DNA of 64,000 nucleotides from Dielma fastidiosa (lineage in GTDB: Bacteria; Bacillota_I; Bacilli_A; Erysipelotrichales; Erysipelotrichaceae), in contig NZ_HE578930.1 of the NCBI RefSeq assembly GCF_000313565.1, positions 144,176-208,175 on the forward strand, in the 5' to 3' direction. The notes beneath the pieces were generated by a model. The model worked only from the letters and a program-made list of their open reading frames with translations, ran no database searches and was not told where the DNA came from. Positions 1-8,255 of this stretch are shown here, piece by piece. Within the stretch, counting starts at the first letter, position 1. Each line of letters opens with the position of its first letter. A program made the position numbers and the translations under genes.

Positions 1-383
1 GAAGTGCTGCGGGCCGCCGCGAATAAACATTCCATAATCGCATTCGTCCGCGCTTCCTGAGCATCCAGCTGAAAATTCACGCCGGTTATATGATTAAATA
101 ATTGAATTTGCTGCATGACACTAGCCATTAATTCCTCATTATTTAAAGGCGCCTGCGCAAAAAAGTTCATCATACCGTCAGTCTGTCCGCGCATTTCCTT
201 CTCATCATCAATAATATGCAGTTCAATCTCACTGTTATCCTGAAGAATCAGCTTCATGGCATGATCCGCATACAGCACATCAATTGTAAAATCCGCAAAT
301 GCTTTTTTAAATGCTTCAAGGATTAAATCATCATTTTTAATCACACTATATAAAGTTATAACCGCATCTTGCCTCTCACTCAT
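1..383 (-). CDS. hypothetical protein, 3' end outside window
   Basis: Partial gene: 127 codons are visible, beginning MSERQDAVITL, and the frame is open to the window edge, so the C-terminus is missing. Its ATG overlaps the stop of the SUFU-domain gene as ATGA, so the two are very likely translated in series from one mRNA. The visible part is acidic and probably soluble, with no signal peptide or membrane segment. A run around residues 85-125 (FNHITGVNFQLDAQEAR then ECLFAAARS) resembles immunity- or DUF4261-type proteins that are often found next to SUFU genes, but this is an impression, not an assignment. Function unknown. Confidence 0.75.
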   Translation of the reverse strand, partial: MSERQDAVITLYSVIKNDDLILEAFKKAFADFTIDVLYADHAMKLILQDNSEIELHIIDDEKEMRGQTDGMMNFFAQAPLNNEELMASVMQQIQLFNHITGVNFQLDAQEARTNAIMECLFAAARST

Positions 384-1042
384 ACATGAACCTCACTTTC
401 CGCTGACAGCTTATCAGCCAGACTTTCTCTTGTATAATCACACATTAAATTGGGTGCCAGACGCAAAATATCCCTGACCTGAATCTTCTTCTCAACAAGC
501 AGCTTCAGCTCATCATCCTGCATGCCGATCAATTCCACAAACATTACCTTGCCATTGGGTGTCTGAATTTCACCGGCATCATCGAGCTTGGTGATAAAAC
601 CAGTGATCCTTGATGTTCCGGCCGCATCCATTCCCGTTGTCTGCCCGGTATACAGATATTCATACGGCTGAAAAATTTCATTATTTTGAAAAGTAATACG
701 GGCAATTGACTGCAGGATGCCTGCCATGCAGCGAATCTCAGCCTCTGAATCACGCAAGCCAGCTTTTTTTAGCTTTACCGTCAGTTCAAAACCATAGCCG
801 CTGTATTCCTGATTTTCACTTTCCTTCTCATAAAGCTCAGAAAGCCCATAAGTTACAAAATGATAAAAATCACCGCCGTCATAAACACTGATGCCATCCA
901 GCGGATCATTGCCGCCCAGCTGCCACGAAATTAAAGTTCCAAAATGGTAAGGTTCTCTCTGCTCTGGATACAATTTTTCAAATGCCTCACTAATCGCATC
1001 CCAGCCGGATGAACAAAAGTCTGGTTCATTATTTTCACTCAT
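380..1042 (-). CDS. SUFU (suppressor of fused) domain protein
   Basis: 220 residues. Seen: an N-terminal part with W14, LYPEQREPYHFGT, GGNDPLDGISVYDG, HFVTYGLSELYEKE and SGYGFELTVKL, which is the sequence pattern of the bacterial SUFU-like domain (Pfam SUFU). Known: bacterial SUFU proteins are soluble and often lie beside polymorphic-toxin or immunity genes; their biochemical role is mostly undefined. The gene has a GGAAAG-type ribosome binding site just upstream of its ATG and overlaps the next gene by 4 nt (ATGA). No toxin gene is visible next to it in the window, so an immunity role is only a possibility. The domain call is firm and the function open. Confidence 0.8.
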   Translation of the reverse strand: MSENNEPDFCSSGWDAISEAFEKLYPEQREPYHFGTLISWQLGGNDPLDGISVYDGGDFYHFVTYGLSELYEKESENQEYSGYGFELTVKLKKAGLRDSEAEIRCMAGILQSIARITFQNNEIFQPYEYLYTGQTTGMDAAGTSRITGFITKLDDAGEIQTPNGKVMFVELIGMQDDELKLLVEKKIQVRDILRLAPNLMCDYTRESLADKLSAESEVHV

Positions 1043-1170
1043 ACATTTCTTCCTTTCCTCATATCAGCAGCTTTTTAGGTTTAATCATTATAACATAGAA
1101 ACCATATACTTGTAACCGCTTTTAAAGAGCAGTAATGCCATTTCATCGCCTTTTTATCTTCGTAAAGGCA

Positions 1171-1202
1171 GAAAAAAACTCCTTATTTAAGTCATAAGGA
1201 GT
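1171..1202 (-). terminator. rho-independent terminator of the IIA/mupG operon
   Basis: On the minus strand a 9-bp stem (ACTCCTTAT / ATAAGGAGT) with a 7-nt loop is followed by seven T. It lies 8 nt past the stop of the PTS IIA gene and would end the operon that starts at the glycosylasparaginase gene. Confidence 0.9.
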
Positions 1203-1210
1203 CTTAAGCT

Positions 1211-1522
1211 TTATTTATTAAACTGACGGCACATTTCAATCATTTCAAGCGCCATAATTTTAATTGTTTCAGCACTCATAATCTGATCCTCGGCATGCAG
1301 CAGAAGTAAGGTTACATCCGTCTTATTGCCATTTGCTTCATTTGTAATCAGTTCAGCATGCGCCTGATGGGCATTCACAAATTCCTTTTCGCCATCCTGA
1401 ATCAGCTGTTCAGCCTTTTCATAATCACCCTTGCGGGCAATCTGCATCGCCTCGATAAAACAGCTTCTTGCGGCACCAACACCAGCAATTATTTTAAAAC
1501 AAATCATTTCTAAACCTTCCAT
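1211..1522 (-). CDS. PTS lactose/cellobiose-family EIIA component
   Basis: 103 residues, the usual length of LacF/CelC/LicA proteins. These form trimers of helical hairpins and carry phosphate from HPr to the partner IIB. Seen: the active-site segment TLLLLHAEDQ with the phosphorylatable His76, and the N-terminal CFKIIAGVGAARSCFIEA helix typical of the family. An AAGGAGG box precedes the ATG. It is the last gene of the operon with the glycosylasparaginase, CutC and MupG genes. No IIB or IIC stands next to it; the only partners of the same family in the window are the IIC and IIB at 12058-13728, whose promoter carries the same operator. I infer that this IIA serves that permease. Confidence 0.93.
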   Translation of the reverse strand: MEGLEMICFKIIAGVGAARSCFIEAMQIARKGDYEKAEQLIQDGEKEFVNAHQAHAELITNEANGNKTDVTLLLLHAEDQIMSAETIKIMALEMIEMCRQFNK

Positions 1523-1536
1523 GGTTCTTGCCTCCT

Positions 1537-2625
1537 TTATTGAATAAACCCAAAGATATTTTCATAAGCAATCATGCTTACTAATTTCATTTCATCCTCA
1601 TTTAAATGCCCGGCCAGATTCCGGTCACCAGTATTAGGAATCGGTTTCAGAATAATCTGCAATTCAGCGCGGTAATGATTCAGTGCATCATTCACAATAA
1701 CCACATCACCCACCGTAAACATTGCTTTATCGCAGACTCTTTGCGGTATTGAAGCATGATGATATTTCATTCGCGAATCAACGGTGCGAATCAATAAATC
1801 ACTGCTGTCTGACCGGCGGTTATGCAGACAATCAAATACAATCTTTTTTTCGATTTCAGTGATTGTATCATCTAAATCAATCTTAACTGTCACTTTATTC
1901 GGATCAGCATCCGCCATCGCTTTTAGTTCTGCCTCACTCGCGAAAGCATTGCCGATCAAAACATCATCGATTTCACGGGTTGCGTATAAATACCGCGTCT
2001 GCCAGCTGATTGCTTTATCCCGGCACAGCTCAAGCGTCGGCAACCCTTCATAAACCGGCCAAGGGCCAAAGGTGTTTTCTTCATTTGAGCTGACAAAAGC
2101 AGCATTCGTTAAGTTTAATGTTTTTGTCTTACTATTGAAGAAATGAAATCTTTCTTCACTTAAACCGCTGTAACGCATCGGATAGAAATTATGACAAATC
2201 GTCATATTATGCGGATTGGCGCCTTTTTCAATCATGCGGTCAAGATTCAGATATTGTGAACCGTTAAATTCAATCTGTATGCCATAGGGATTCAATGTTA
2301 ACGCGATATCCTCTAAATCACTGAAATGACCATCCATCCGAATAATGTCAACACCCATATCTTTAAAAACCTTTAAGTTAAGCGGATCAGCACCAAGCTT
2401 TTTAAATATCTGCGGGTTCGTGTCAACGGAAACAATCATGCCCAATTGATGAGCCCTTGTACATAGATCGCTGAACATCTGAATCATCGCTTCGGTATCA
2501 TCCGCTGATGAAAGCATACAGGTAAACAGCCGTGTAAAGCCATAGCTGGCCGCCAGACGCATATAAGCGTCATCTTTTTCCTTCGTAGAATGCTGAGGAT
2601 AAATGGATATGCCTAACCGATGCAT
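1537..2625 (-). CDS. mupG: MupG-like 6-phospho-N-acetylmuramidase (DUF871 family)
   Basis: 362 residues. The N-terminal ~230 residues form a TIM-barrel (starts RLGISIYPQHS; conserved HNFYPMRYSGLS, NEENTFGPWPVYEGLPTLE), followed by a small C-terminal beta domain (GDVVIVNDALNHYRAELQ), as in the DUF871/MupG family. Known: Staphylococcus MupG splits MurNAc-6-phosphate-GlcNAc, a peptidoglycan-derived disaccharide brought in by a PTS. The ATG has an ideal ribosome binding site (GGAGG, 7-nt spacing) inside the end of cutC, with a 13-nt overlap. Family members also occur beside lactose-type PTS genes in Bacillota, so the exact disaccharide here is not certain. The family call is strong; the substrate is inferred from homology. 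Confidence 0.88.
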   Translation of the reverse strand: MHRLGISIYPQHSTKEKDDAYMRLAASYGFTRLFTCMLSSADDTEAMIQMFSDLCTRAHQLGMIVSVDTNPQIFKKLGADPLNLKVFKDMGVDIIRMDGHFSDLEDIALTLNPYGIQIEFNGSQYLNLDRMIEKGANPHNMTICHNFYPMRYSGLSEERFHFFNSKTKTLNLTNAAFVSSNEENTFGPWPVYEGLPTLELCRDKAISWQTRYLYATREIDDVLIGNAFASEAELKAMADADPNKVTVKIDLDDTITEIEKKIVFDCLHNRRSDSSDLLIRTVDSRMKYHHASIPQRVCDKAMFTVGDVVIVNDALNHYRAELQIILKPIPNTGDRNLAGHLNEDEMKLVSMIAYENIFGFIQ

Positions 2626-3380
2626 GCGTGATCCTCCGCTTCCCTGATTATATTCACCAGCTCCTTAACGGCTGTTTCAGACACCACATCATAATCCAGC
2701 TCATGATGATACGCATAGCTGACCATACCGTTATCGGTTGTCGGATCATCAACCCACGCTTTAGCACTTGAATGCACTTGGCTGACACCGCTTGTTTTAA
2801 TAAATTCCACAGCGTTATGCGCCTTAATGCCGCTGCCGGCGAGAATTTCAATCTGATCTCCATAGACACTCTGCAGCTCATGAATTAATTCCTTACCCGC
2901 TATGGCAGTAGGCGCTAAACCGCTTGTTAATACACGGTCAATTCCGCATTCAATCAACTGACTCATTGCTTGTTTCGCATCCTTAACACAATCAAAGGCG
3001 CGATGGAATACCGCTTCACGCTCTGTACCATATGATTTAATCAGTGCAATCATCCGTTTTGTCAGATTCAGATCAATCGTGGCATCTGCCTTTAAAAAGC
3101 CAAACGCCAAGCCATCGCTGCCAGCCTCTAACAGCGCCTTGGCATCTTCAAATATACATTCAATTTCAGCATCGTTATAACAAAAGCCAGCCCCTCTTGG
3201 CCGTACCATGCAGATTACCGGCAGGCTTACATCACGCTTAACCAGCTTCAAAGTTCCGATGCTGGGAGTTAACCCGCCCATAAATAAAGCAGAATTAAGT
3301 TCAATCCGATCCGCCTTGCCGTTTTGTGCCATCAGTGCATCATGATAGCTTCCGCAGCAGATTTCAACTAATGTTTTCAT
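2613..3380 (-). CDS. cutC: CutC family protein
   Basis: 255 residues from ATG 3380. A GTG three codons upstream (3389) is possible but overlaps the previous gene and has no better ribosome binding site. Seen: a TIM-barrel protein with the CutC hallmarks VEICCGSYHDAL, ADRIELNSALFMGGLTPS, VICMVRPRGAGFCY, GSDGLAFGFL, FHRAFD and RVLTSGLAPTA. Known: first named for copper homeostasis in E. coli, but its biochemical role is unsettled, and it often sits in sugar-catabolic operons. It overlaps the mupG start and begins directly after the glycosylasparaginase stop, so it is translationally coupled on both sides. Its place here speaks for a role in carbohydrate metabolism rather than metal homeostasis. 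Confidence 0.92.
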   Translation of the reverse strand: MKTLVEICCGSYHDALMAQNGKADRIELNSALFMGGLTPSIGTLKLVKRDVSLPVICMVRPRGAGFCYNDAEIECIFEDAKALLEAGSDGLAFGFLKADATIDLNLTKRMIALIKSYGTEREAVFHRAFDCVKDAKQAMSQLIECGIDRVLTSGLAPTAIAGKELIHELQSVYGDQIEILAGSGIKAHNAVEFIKTSGVSQVHSSAKAWVDDPTTDNGMVSYAYHHELDYDVVSETAVKELVNIIREAEDHACIG

Positions 3381-3381
3381 A

Positions 3382-4332
3382 CTATTCACTCAGCGGCGCC
3401 ATGCGTGTCTGCATATAATTATTCAGCCATTCCTCACTCGCTAATTCATGAATACATTTGCCGTCAACATTCTTAACTAGATATACTGCCGGTGTTTCTC
3501 CCTCTCTGCATACCGCAAAGGAGAAGCCTTCAATATTTGTTGCCACACCGTATTCACCTTTATTATTCATTGCCACAACACTCAGATCACCAGCCTTGCC
3601 GCGGCGTTTTTTCAATTCAGCATCTAAATTGCTGACCGCGATTTCACAGGCTGCCTGCGGATGATGACCTTCCTTCATCAAACGAACGATTTCATAAGAA
3701 ATACAGCCCTTCATCAAATCCTCGCCAAGTCCGGTCGCACTTGCGCCGCCAACTGTTGAATCAGCATAAAAGCCGCTGCCGCTGATGGGTGAATCACCAA
3801 CTCTGCCTTTTTTCTTCATGAATAAACCTGAGGTAGAAGTACCGACAACCATCTTACCGTGCTGATCCAAGGCTACGACACCTACTGTATCATGACCGAT
3901 ATACGGGCGCAGCTCCTGAGCCGTTTCCTTTACCCGCTTGCGATAATGGATCTTAGCCCGATCCGTCAGCATATTCTTACGTTCAAAGCCTTCCTTATGC
4001 GCAAACTTCTCCGCGCCTTCACTAACCAGCATACAGTTCACTGATTCAGCGGATAAACGCTTTGCCACTTTGATAGGATTCGCAAAATCCTTAATTGCCG
4101 CAACCGCGCCGATATCAAATGTATCGCCGTCCATATAAGCTGCGTCAAGCTCCACTTCCATTTCTTCATTCGGCAGACCGCCATAACCTACTGATTTATA
4201 ATATGGAAAATCTTCAATATCACATATTGCCTTTTCCAATGCCTCCCCGGCAGCCGCTCCTTGTTCAAGCATCTCACCGCCGGCTGTAATTCCCTCAAGC
4301 GCCATACGCCACGTCGCAATCATCGCCCACAT
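3382..4332 (-). CDS. glycosylasparaginase / isoaspartyl peptidase family (Ntn hydrolase)
   Basis: 316 residues, start ATG with GGAGG 7 nt upstream. Seen: the N-terminal nucleophile signature HDTVGVVALD with Thr149 as likely autocleavage site and nucleophile; GTSTSGLFMKKKGRVGDSPISG and GSGFYADSTVGGASATGLGED, the substrate-binding segments of aspartylglucosaminidases. No signal peptide, so it is cytoplasmic. Known: the family cleaves GlcNAc-beta-Asn bonds (glycosylasparaginase) or isoaspartyl peptides and asparagine. As first gene of an operon with CutC, MupG and a PTS IIA, action on an imported glycosyl-amino-acid is attractive but inferred. Its promoter carries the 18-bp operator described at 4367-4421. 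Confidence 0.88.
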   Translation of the reverse strand: MWAMIATWRMALEGITAGGEMLEQGAAAGEALEKAICDIEDFPYYKSVGYGGLPNEEMEVELDAAYMDGDTFDIGAVAAIKDFANPIKVAKRLSAESVNCMLVSEGAEKFAHKEGFERKNMLTDRAKIHYRKRVKETAQELRPYIGHDTVGVVALDQHGKMVVGTSTSGLFMKKKGRVGDSPISGSGFYADSTVGGASATGLGEDLMKGCISYEIVRLMKEGHHPQAACEIAVSNLDAELKKRRGKAGDLSVVAMNNKGEYGVATNIEGFSFAVCREGETPAVYLVKNVDGKCIHELASEEWLNNYMQTRMAPLSE

Positions 4333-4366
4333 AACAAATCCTCCTTTATGTTTTACTTCTGATTTT

Positions 4367-4421
4367 ATTATAGGCTGATCAAGCCTTACAAACCGTTTTT
4401 CTCTTTCCTAAGATTAGGAAA
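4367..4421 (-). promoter_or_regulatory. operator site and promoter of the glycosylasparaginase-IIA operon
   Basis: An 18-bp inverted repeat at 4404-4421 reads TTTCCTAATCTTAGGAAA towards the gene (8-bp arms). The -10 box TATAAT (4367-4372) lies 31 bp downstream, and no good -35 box stands at 17 bp, as for an activator-dependent promoter. The same site and spacing recur at four other promoters in the window. Confidence 0.75.
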
Positions 4422-4427
4422 CCCTCA

Positions 4428-5309
4428 TTAATCCAAGGGCTGCTGATAGAAACCGCCAAAGAAATTCTCTGATTTATACACATTCACCAGCAGCTGCGGA
4501 TCGGCCTGCTTCATCAGATAAACAATATCCTTAACCTCATAAGCTGATACAACCGTATGCAGCAAGTAGTAGCGCTTCTTAGAGAAACCGCCGTAGCTTG
4601 GCGTAACCGTGATACCATGCCGGTAATGATCGACATACACATCGACCACCGCTTCCGCATTTGATGTCGTAATCTGCATCGTAACCCGTTCATAACGATG
4701 ATAGAAGGCATTGACCGTCTGAGTCGAAACATATTGAAATAAAATAGAATAACCCGCATTCTGCCAACCAAACAAAGCGCCAAAAATACACAGCATGATG
4801 CAATTAAATATAAACACCTGTGTCCAAATTGACTTGCCGATCTTATTGGATACATATAAAGCGATAAAATCGGTGCCGCCGGTACTCGCATTCCCCTTTA
4901 ATGAAAGCAGGATTGCAAAGCCATACAATACACCGCCCAGCATGCAGTTCAGCATGACATCATCGATCAGCGGTGTAAAATGGAAAAGCTTTAAAAAGAT
5001 GGATACACAGAAAAATTGAATACTCGAAAAAATCGTAAACTTTGTAGAAATACTTTTCAGACATAAGAGCGCTACCGGCACATTTAATAATATAATCATT
5101 AACGATACATCAAACTGCATTCCGAATAAACCGCTGATACGGTTAATCAAAATAGCCAGTCCGGTAAAACCGCTTGACAGCAGATTACTGGCATTAATGA
5201 AAACCTGAATAACATACGTCTGCAGAAGCGCACTGGCAAGCACCATGATCAATGTATAGATACAGCGTGCCGCGAAATTTTTTTTCAGAACCTTAATTTT
5301 CTCTGACAT
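4428..5309 (-). CDS. YitT family membrane protein (DUF161 + DUF2179)
   Basis: 293 residues from ATG 5309, chosen because AGGGGG lies 8 nt upstream; an upstream GTG lies inside that box. Seen: five or six hydrophobic helices in the first ~190 residues, with the family motifs NLLSSGFTGLAIL and KGNASTGGTDFIALYVS, then a cytoplasmic DUF2179 domain (TVTPSYGGFSKKRYYLLHTVV, PQLLVNVYKSENFFGGFYQ). Known: YitT-type proteins are common in Bacillota and their transported substrate is not established. The gene is transcribed separately from the operon below but carries the same predicted operator, so it is probably induced with the glycan-PTS system; a transport or efflux role in that pathway is inferred. 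Confidence 0.88.
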   Translation of the reverse strand: MSEKIKVLKKNFAARCIYTLIMVLASALLQTYVIQVFINASNLLSSGFTGLAILINRISGLFGMQFDVSLMIILLNVPVALLCLKSISTKFTIFSSIQFFCVSIFLKLFHFTPLIDDVMLNCMLGGVLYGFAILLSLKGNASTGGTDFIALYVSNKIGKSIWTQVFIFNCIMLCIFGALFGWQNAGYSILFQYVSTQTVNAFYHRYERVTMQITTSNAEAVVDVYVDHYRHGITVTPSYGGFSKKRYYLLHTVVSAYEVKDIVYLMKQADPQLLVNVYKSENFFGGFYQQPLD

Positions 5310-5334
5310 GAGCATAACCCCCTGATTCACCTGT

Positions 5335-5389
5335 ATTATAATCTCATTTGAAAATCACATGGGGAAATCCATTTCCTCTTGTTAGGAAA
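5335..5389 (-). promoter_or_regulatory. operator site and promoter of the yitT-like gene
   Basis: The operator copy at 5372-5389 reads TTTCCTAACAAGAGGAAA towards the gene. A perfect -10 (TATAAT, 5335-5340) follows after 31 bp. It lies back to back with the activator's own operator at 5409-5426. Confidence 0.72.
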
Positions 5390-5408
5390 TTCAAGAAACA
5401 TCACCGCT

Positions 5409-5461
5409 TTTCCTAATAATAGGAAAAGACATTATAAAAATGGTTTTAATTATTATATAAT
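5409..5461 (+). promoter_or_regulatory. operator site and promoter of the PTS-controlled activator
   Basis: The operator copy at 5409-5426 reads TTTCCTAATAATAGGAAA. The -10 TATAAT at 5456-5461 follows after 29 bp, and the gene starts at 5500. This suggests autoregulation. Confidence 0.72.
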
Positions 5462-5499
5462 AATGATAACGTAAGATTTTCATTGAAGGGGAAGATAGA

Positions 5500-7407
5500 A
5501 TGACAGATAGACAAGAAAAGCTGCTCCGTTTACTTGAATCACAAAATACATGGATCACCGGCAAAGAACTCTCCCAGATACTTAAGGTATCTGATCGTAC
5601 AATACGCAGCGATATTGACGCTATGAATCATGAATATGATTTACCGCTGATTGAATCAAATATCCGCAAAGGCTACCGGCTGATCATAGAAAATGTTCAT
5701 CAGAGCCAAAAGCCAGTTGATGCCCTGATTCCGCAGACACCTAAGGAGCGTTCTACATTCATCTTAAAAAAATTACTCCTGACGAATCAAAAGCTGTCAA
5801 TCATTGATTTACTTGATGAAATCTTTATTTCTGAATATGCTTTAGATAATGATCTGAAGAATATCAAGGAATTTATTGATACCTTTGAGGGATTGAAGAT
5901 TACCAAAAGCCGCAACCACCTTTATCTGGAAGGGCCTGAACATTCCATTCGTGAATTATATAAACAGATGCTGCTTGAAGAGACTCAGAAAAACTTCTTA
6001 AATATTGATGAAATAGCTTCAATTTATAAAAACTTCGATTTATTAAAATGTAAACAGGAGTTAGAGAAGATCCTTAAAAAATACAGCTATGAAGTTCATG
6101 ATGTCTCATTTCCTAGTCTGATTGTCCATGTGGGAATATCGATTGACCGCATTTTCAACTTTCGCTATGTGGAATCAATGCGTAACACGGATGAAATTAT
6201 GACATCGATTGAATATCGGATTGCCAAGGAATTCTATGAACGGATTTCCGCGCTGTATCAGACAGAGATTGTCGAAAGTGAAATTGTCATGCTGGCATTT
6301 TTGCTGATGGGTAAAAAAGGCACGAATTTCTCATCAGAATCCTTAAAGGAATTTTTGCCGGAAAATGTCACTTGCAACATGCTGGCTCAAGAGATGCTTG
6401 AAAACATCCTCACGAACTTCGGCATCAATTTTACTGATGATGAGGGGCTGATTGTCGGCTTAACCCTTCACCTGCAGTCCCTGATCGAAAGAGCCGCCAA
6501 GAATTTGGTAGCGAATAATCTTTATTTACAGGAAATTAAACGTAAATATCCATTGATTTTTGAATTAGGAGTATCCTGTGCCAATTATTTATCCAGACGG
6601 CTTGATCTGGAAGTATCCGAAGAAGAAATCGGCTTCATCGCTCTGCATTTAGGCATGGCATATGAACGGCAGAATGCAAAGCGCAAATACAAAGCGATTG
6701 TGATTTTTCCTACCACACAGGCAATTTCCAACGCGCCGATTCTTCGCATGCAGCGGATCTTTTCTGAATATATGGATATCATCGGCATCTTTAACTATTT
6801 TGAAGAAACGAAGATTCTTGAATTAAAGCCTGATTTAATTATTTGTTCGGTACCGCTGAAGCATTCATTAGAGATTCCTACCGTTCAGATTTCAATTTTC
6901 TTTTCCAGAGAAGACGAGGCTTATATCTTATCAGCATTAAATGCGTTGGAACAAAAGCATTTAAAAGAAGCTTATGCTGATTGTCTGAATCAGATGTTCA
7001 GACCGGAGCATTTCTTTACCGATATGGAATTTAAAACCTCAGAAGAAGCGATTCGCTTTATGTGTGATGATTTAGTTCGTTCAAATGCTGTCTCTGAGCA
7101 ATTCTTTGATTCAGTTATGGCCAGAGAGAGTATGTCCTCAACCTCGTTTATCCATCAGTTTGCGATACCGCATGCCCTAGATTCCACAGTTTATCAGGCT
7201 AATATCTCGGTTGTAATTTTACGCAAACCAATTCGCTGGGGACCTTATGATGTGAAAATTGTATTCCTGCTGGCGGCAGGCAATACAGAAAGTGTAGCTA
7301 TGAAGCTGTTCTTTGAGTGGATGATTAACCTCTCTAATGATGTCTATAAGATGACCAGTTTGATGGAATGCAGCAATTATAATGAATTTATTAAATATTT
7401 TGATTAG
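5500..7407 (+). CDS. LicR/ManR-type PTS-regulated transcriptional activator (HTH-PRD-PRD-EIIB-EIIA)
   Basis: 635 residues, start ATG after GAAGGGGAAG. Domains in order: HTH at ~5-60 (GKELSQILKVSDRTIRSDI); two PRDs between ~95 and ~390, with conserved His in VHVGISIDRIF, VGLTLHLQ and FIALHLGMAYERQ; an EIIB-like segment at ~400-480, where the phosphorylatable Cys is absent (IVIFPTTQAISNAP); and an EIIA domain with FAIPHALDS, active His558. Known: such proteins activate PTS operons, with activity set by phosphorylation of PRD and EIIA histidines by HPr and cognate EII. It is the only such regulator in this locus and stands divergent to the yitT operator, so I infer it binds the five TTTCCTAA...AGGAAA sites, including its own. 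Confidence 0.92.
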   Translation: MTDRQEKLLRLLESQNTWITGKELSQILKVSDRTIRSDIDAMNHEYDLPLIESNIRKGYRLIIENVHQSQKPVDALIPQTPKERSTFILKKLLLTNQKLSIIDLLDEIFISEYALDNDLKNIKEFIDTFEGLKITKSRNHLYLEGPEHSIRELYKQMLLEETQKNFLNIDEIASIYKNFDLLKCKQELEKILKKYSYEVHDVSFPSLIVHVGISIDRIFNFRYVESMRNTDEIMTSIEYRIAKEFYERISALYQTEIVESEIVMLAFLLMGKKGTNFSSESLKEFLPENVTCNMLAQEMLENILTNFGINFTDDEGLIVGLTLHLQSLIERAAKNLVANNLYLQEIKRKYPLIFELGVSCANYLSRRLDLEVSEEEIGFIALHLGMAYERQNAKRKYKAIVIFPTTQAISNAPILRMQRIFSEYMDIIGIFNYFEETKILELKPDLIICSVPLKHSLEIPTVQISIFFSREDEAYILSALNALEQKHLKEAYADCLNQMFRPEHFFTDMEFKTSEEAIRFMCDDLVRSNAVSEQFFDSVMARESMSSTSFIHQFAIPHALDSTVYQANISVVILRKPIRWGPYDVKIVFLLAAGNTESVAMKLFFEWMINLSNDVYKMTSLMECSNYNEFIKYFD

Positions 7408-7434
7408 TCAGTGTCTAGGCACTGGCTTTTTGTT
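7406..7434 (+). terminator. terminator of the activator gene
   Basis: An 8-bp stem (AGTCAGTG / CACTGGCT, one G-T pair) with loop TCTAGG is followed by TTTTTG, right at the stop of the activator. A weaker hairpin with a T-run on the minus strand (about 7438-7457) may serve the convergent HAD gene. Confidence 0.85.
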
Positions 7435-7463
7435 TACAAAAAAAGCATATGATGTGCTTGTAC

Positions 7464-8108
7464 TTATTTTCTGACTTCATCAATAATGGGAAGAAGATCT
7501 AAAAGATCATCCGTATCAACAGCATACTGAGCTTTTTCCTTTACGTTGTTTAAGGCATTAAGCGCGATTGAGTGAGCGCATATATCAAAGATGGGAATAT
7601 CTGTCGCGCCGTCACCAATAGCAATGCATTCAGAAGGCTTGATCTGATTCCTTTCACAAAAATCATGCAGACAGCTGACCTTGTTTTCAGCTTTGATATA
7701 ATCAACAATGCGGCCTGTGAAAATACCGTCAATCACTTCATAATCGCTGCCGTAACAGCCATCAAAGTTATAGATCGACGCAACTGCCTCAGCAACTTGA
7801 AGCGGCCCAACAGTAATTACGATGCATTTTATATCTCGCTGATGCAGAAGCGTTACCGTCTTTGCGATATTCTCTAACGGCTTGGCTATTTCCAGAAAAT
7901 GATTCTGAATTTCCTTTTCATTTAAACCTTTAAACAATTCAGCTCTAAGGATATCCGCGCTGATATAATCAAGTTCACCAGACTCTTCCTTTTGCTGAAT
8001 GAGTGCATGCTCCTTCGCTTTGCCATTCAAAATACAGGGCAGCATGACTGAATGACAGCCTCTGATCAATGTATCATCTAAATCAAAACAGATTAATTTA
8101 ATATCCAC
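7464..8108 (-). CDS. HAD-IB phosphatase (SerB-like)
   Basis: 214 residues, start GTG at 8108 with GGGAGG 5 nt upstream. Seen: motif I CFDLDDTL (Asp9 nucleophile, Asp11), motif II IVITVG, motif III and IV region IAIGDGATDIPIF, and the C1 cap helices of the HAD-IB class. Known: phosphoserine phosphatases and related sugar- or polyol-phosphate phosphatases share this layout. It has its own promoter without the nearby operator, and is convergent to the activator gene, so it is not clearly part of the glycan regulon. Substrate unknown; phosphoserine is one option, but specificity residues are not conclusive. Confidence 0.85.
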   Translation of the reverse strand: MDIKLICFDLDDTLIRGCHSVMLPCILNGKAKEHALIQQKEESGELDYISADILRAELFKGLNEKEIQNHFLEIAKPLENIAKTVTLLHQRDIKCIVITVGPLQVAEAVASIYNFDGCYGSDYEVIDGIFTGRIVDYIKAENKVSCLHDFCERNQIKPSECIAIGDGATDIPIFDICAHSIALNALNNVKEKAQYAVDTDDLLDLLPIIDEVRK

Positions 8109-8157
8109 CTTTACCTCCCTGACAATGCTGTATTTATAGGCATTATCTTATAAATTC

Positions 8158-8186
8158 AGTGTATCACGATTCCGTTGAGCTGCCAA
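8158..8186 (-). promoter_or_regulatory. sigma-A-type promoter of the HAD phosphatase gene
   Basis: On the minus strand TTGGCA, a 17-bp spacer and TACACT precede the GTG start by about 50 nt. Confidence 0.6.
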
Positions 8187-8216
8187 TGGCTGTCATAAGA
8201 CATGCTTCTTTATAAG

Positions 8217-8247
8217 CATTTAAAAACTGAATCAGACGATTCAGTTT
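8217..8247 (-). terminator. terminator of the IIB-IIC-peptidase operon
   Basis: A perfect 10-bp stem (AAACTGAATC / GATTCAGTTT) with a 4-nt loop, 9 nt past the stop of the M20 peptidase gene. Confidence 0.88.
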
Positions 8248-8255
8248 GTTGATAA

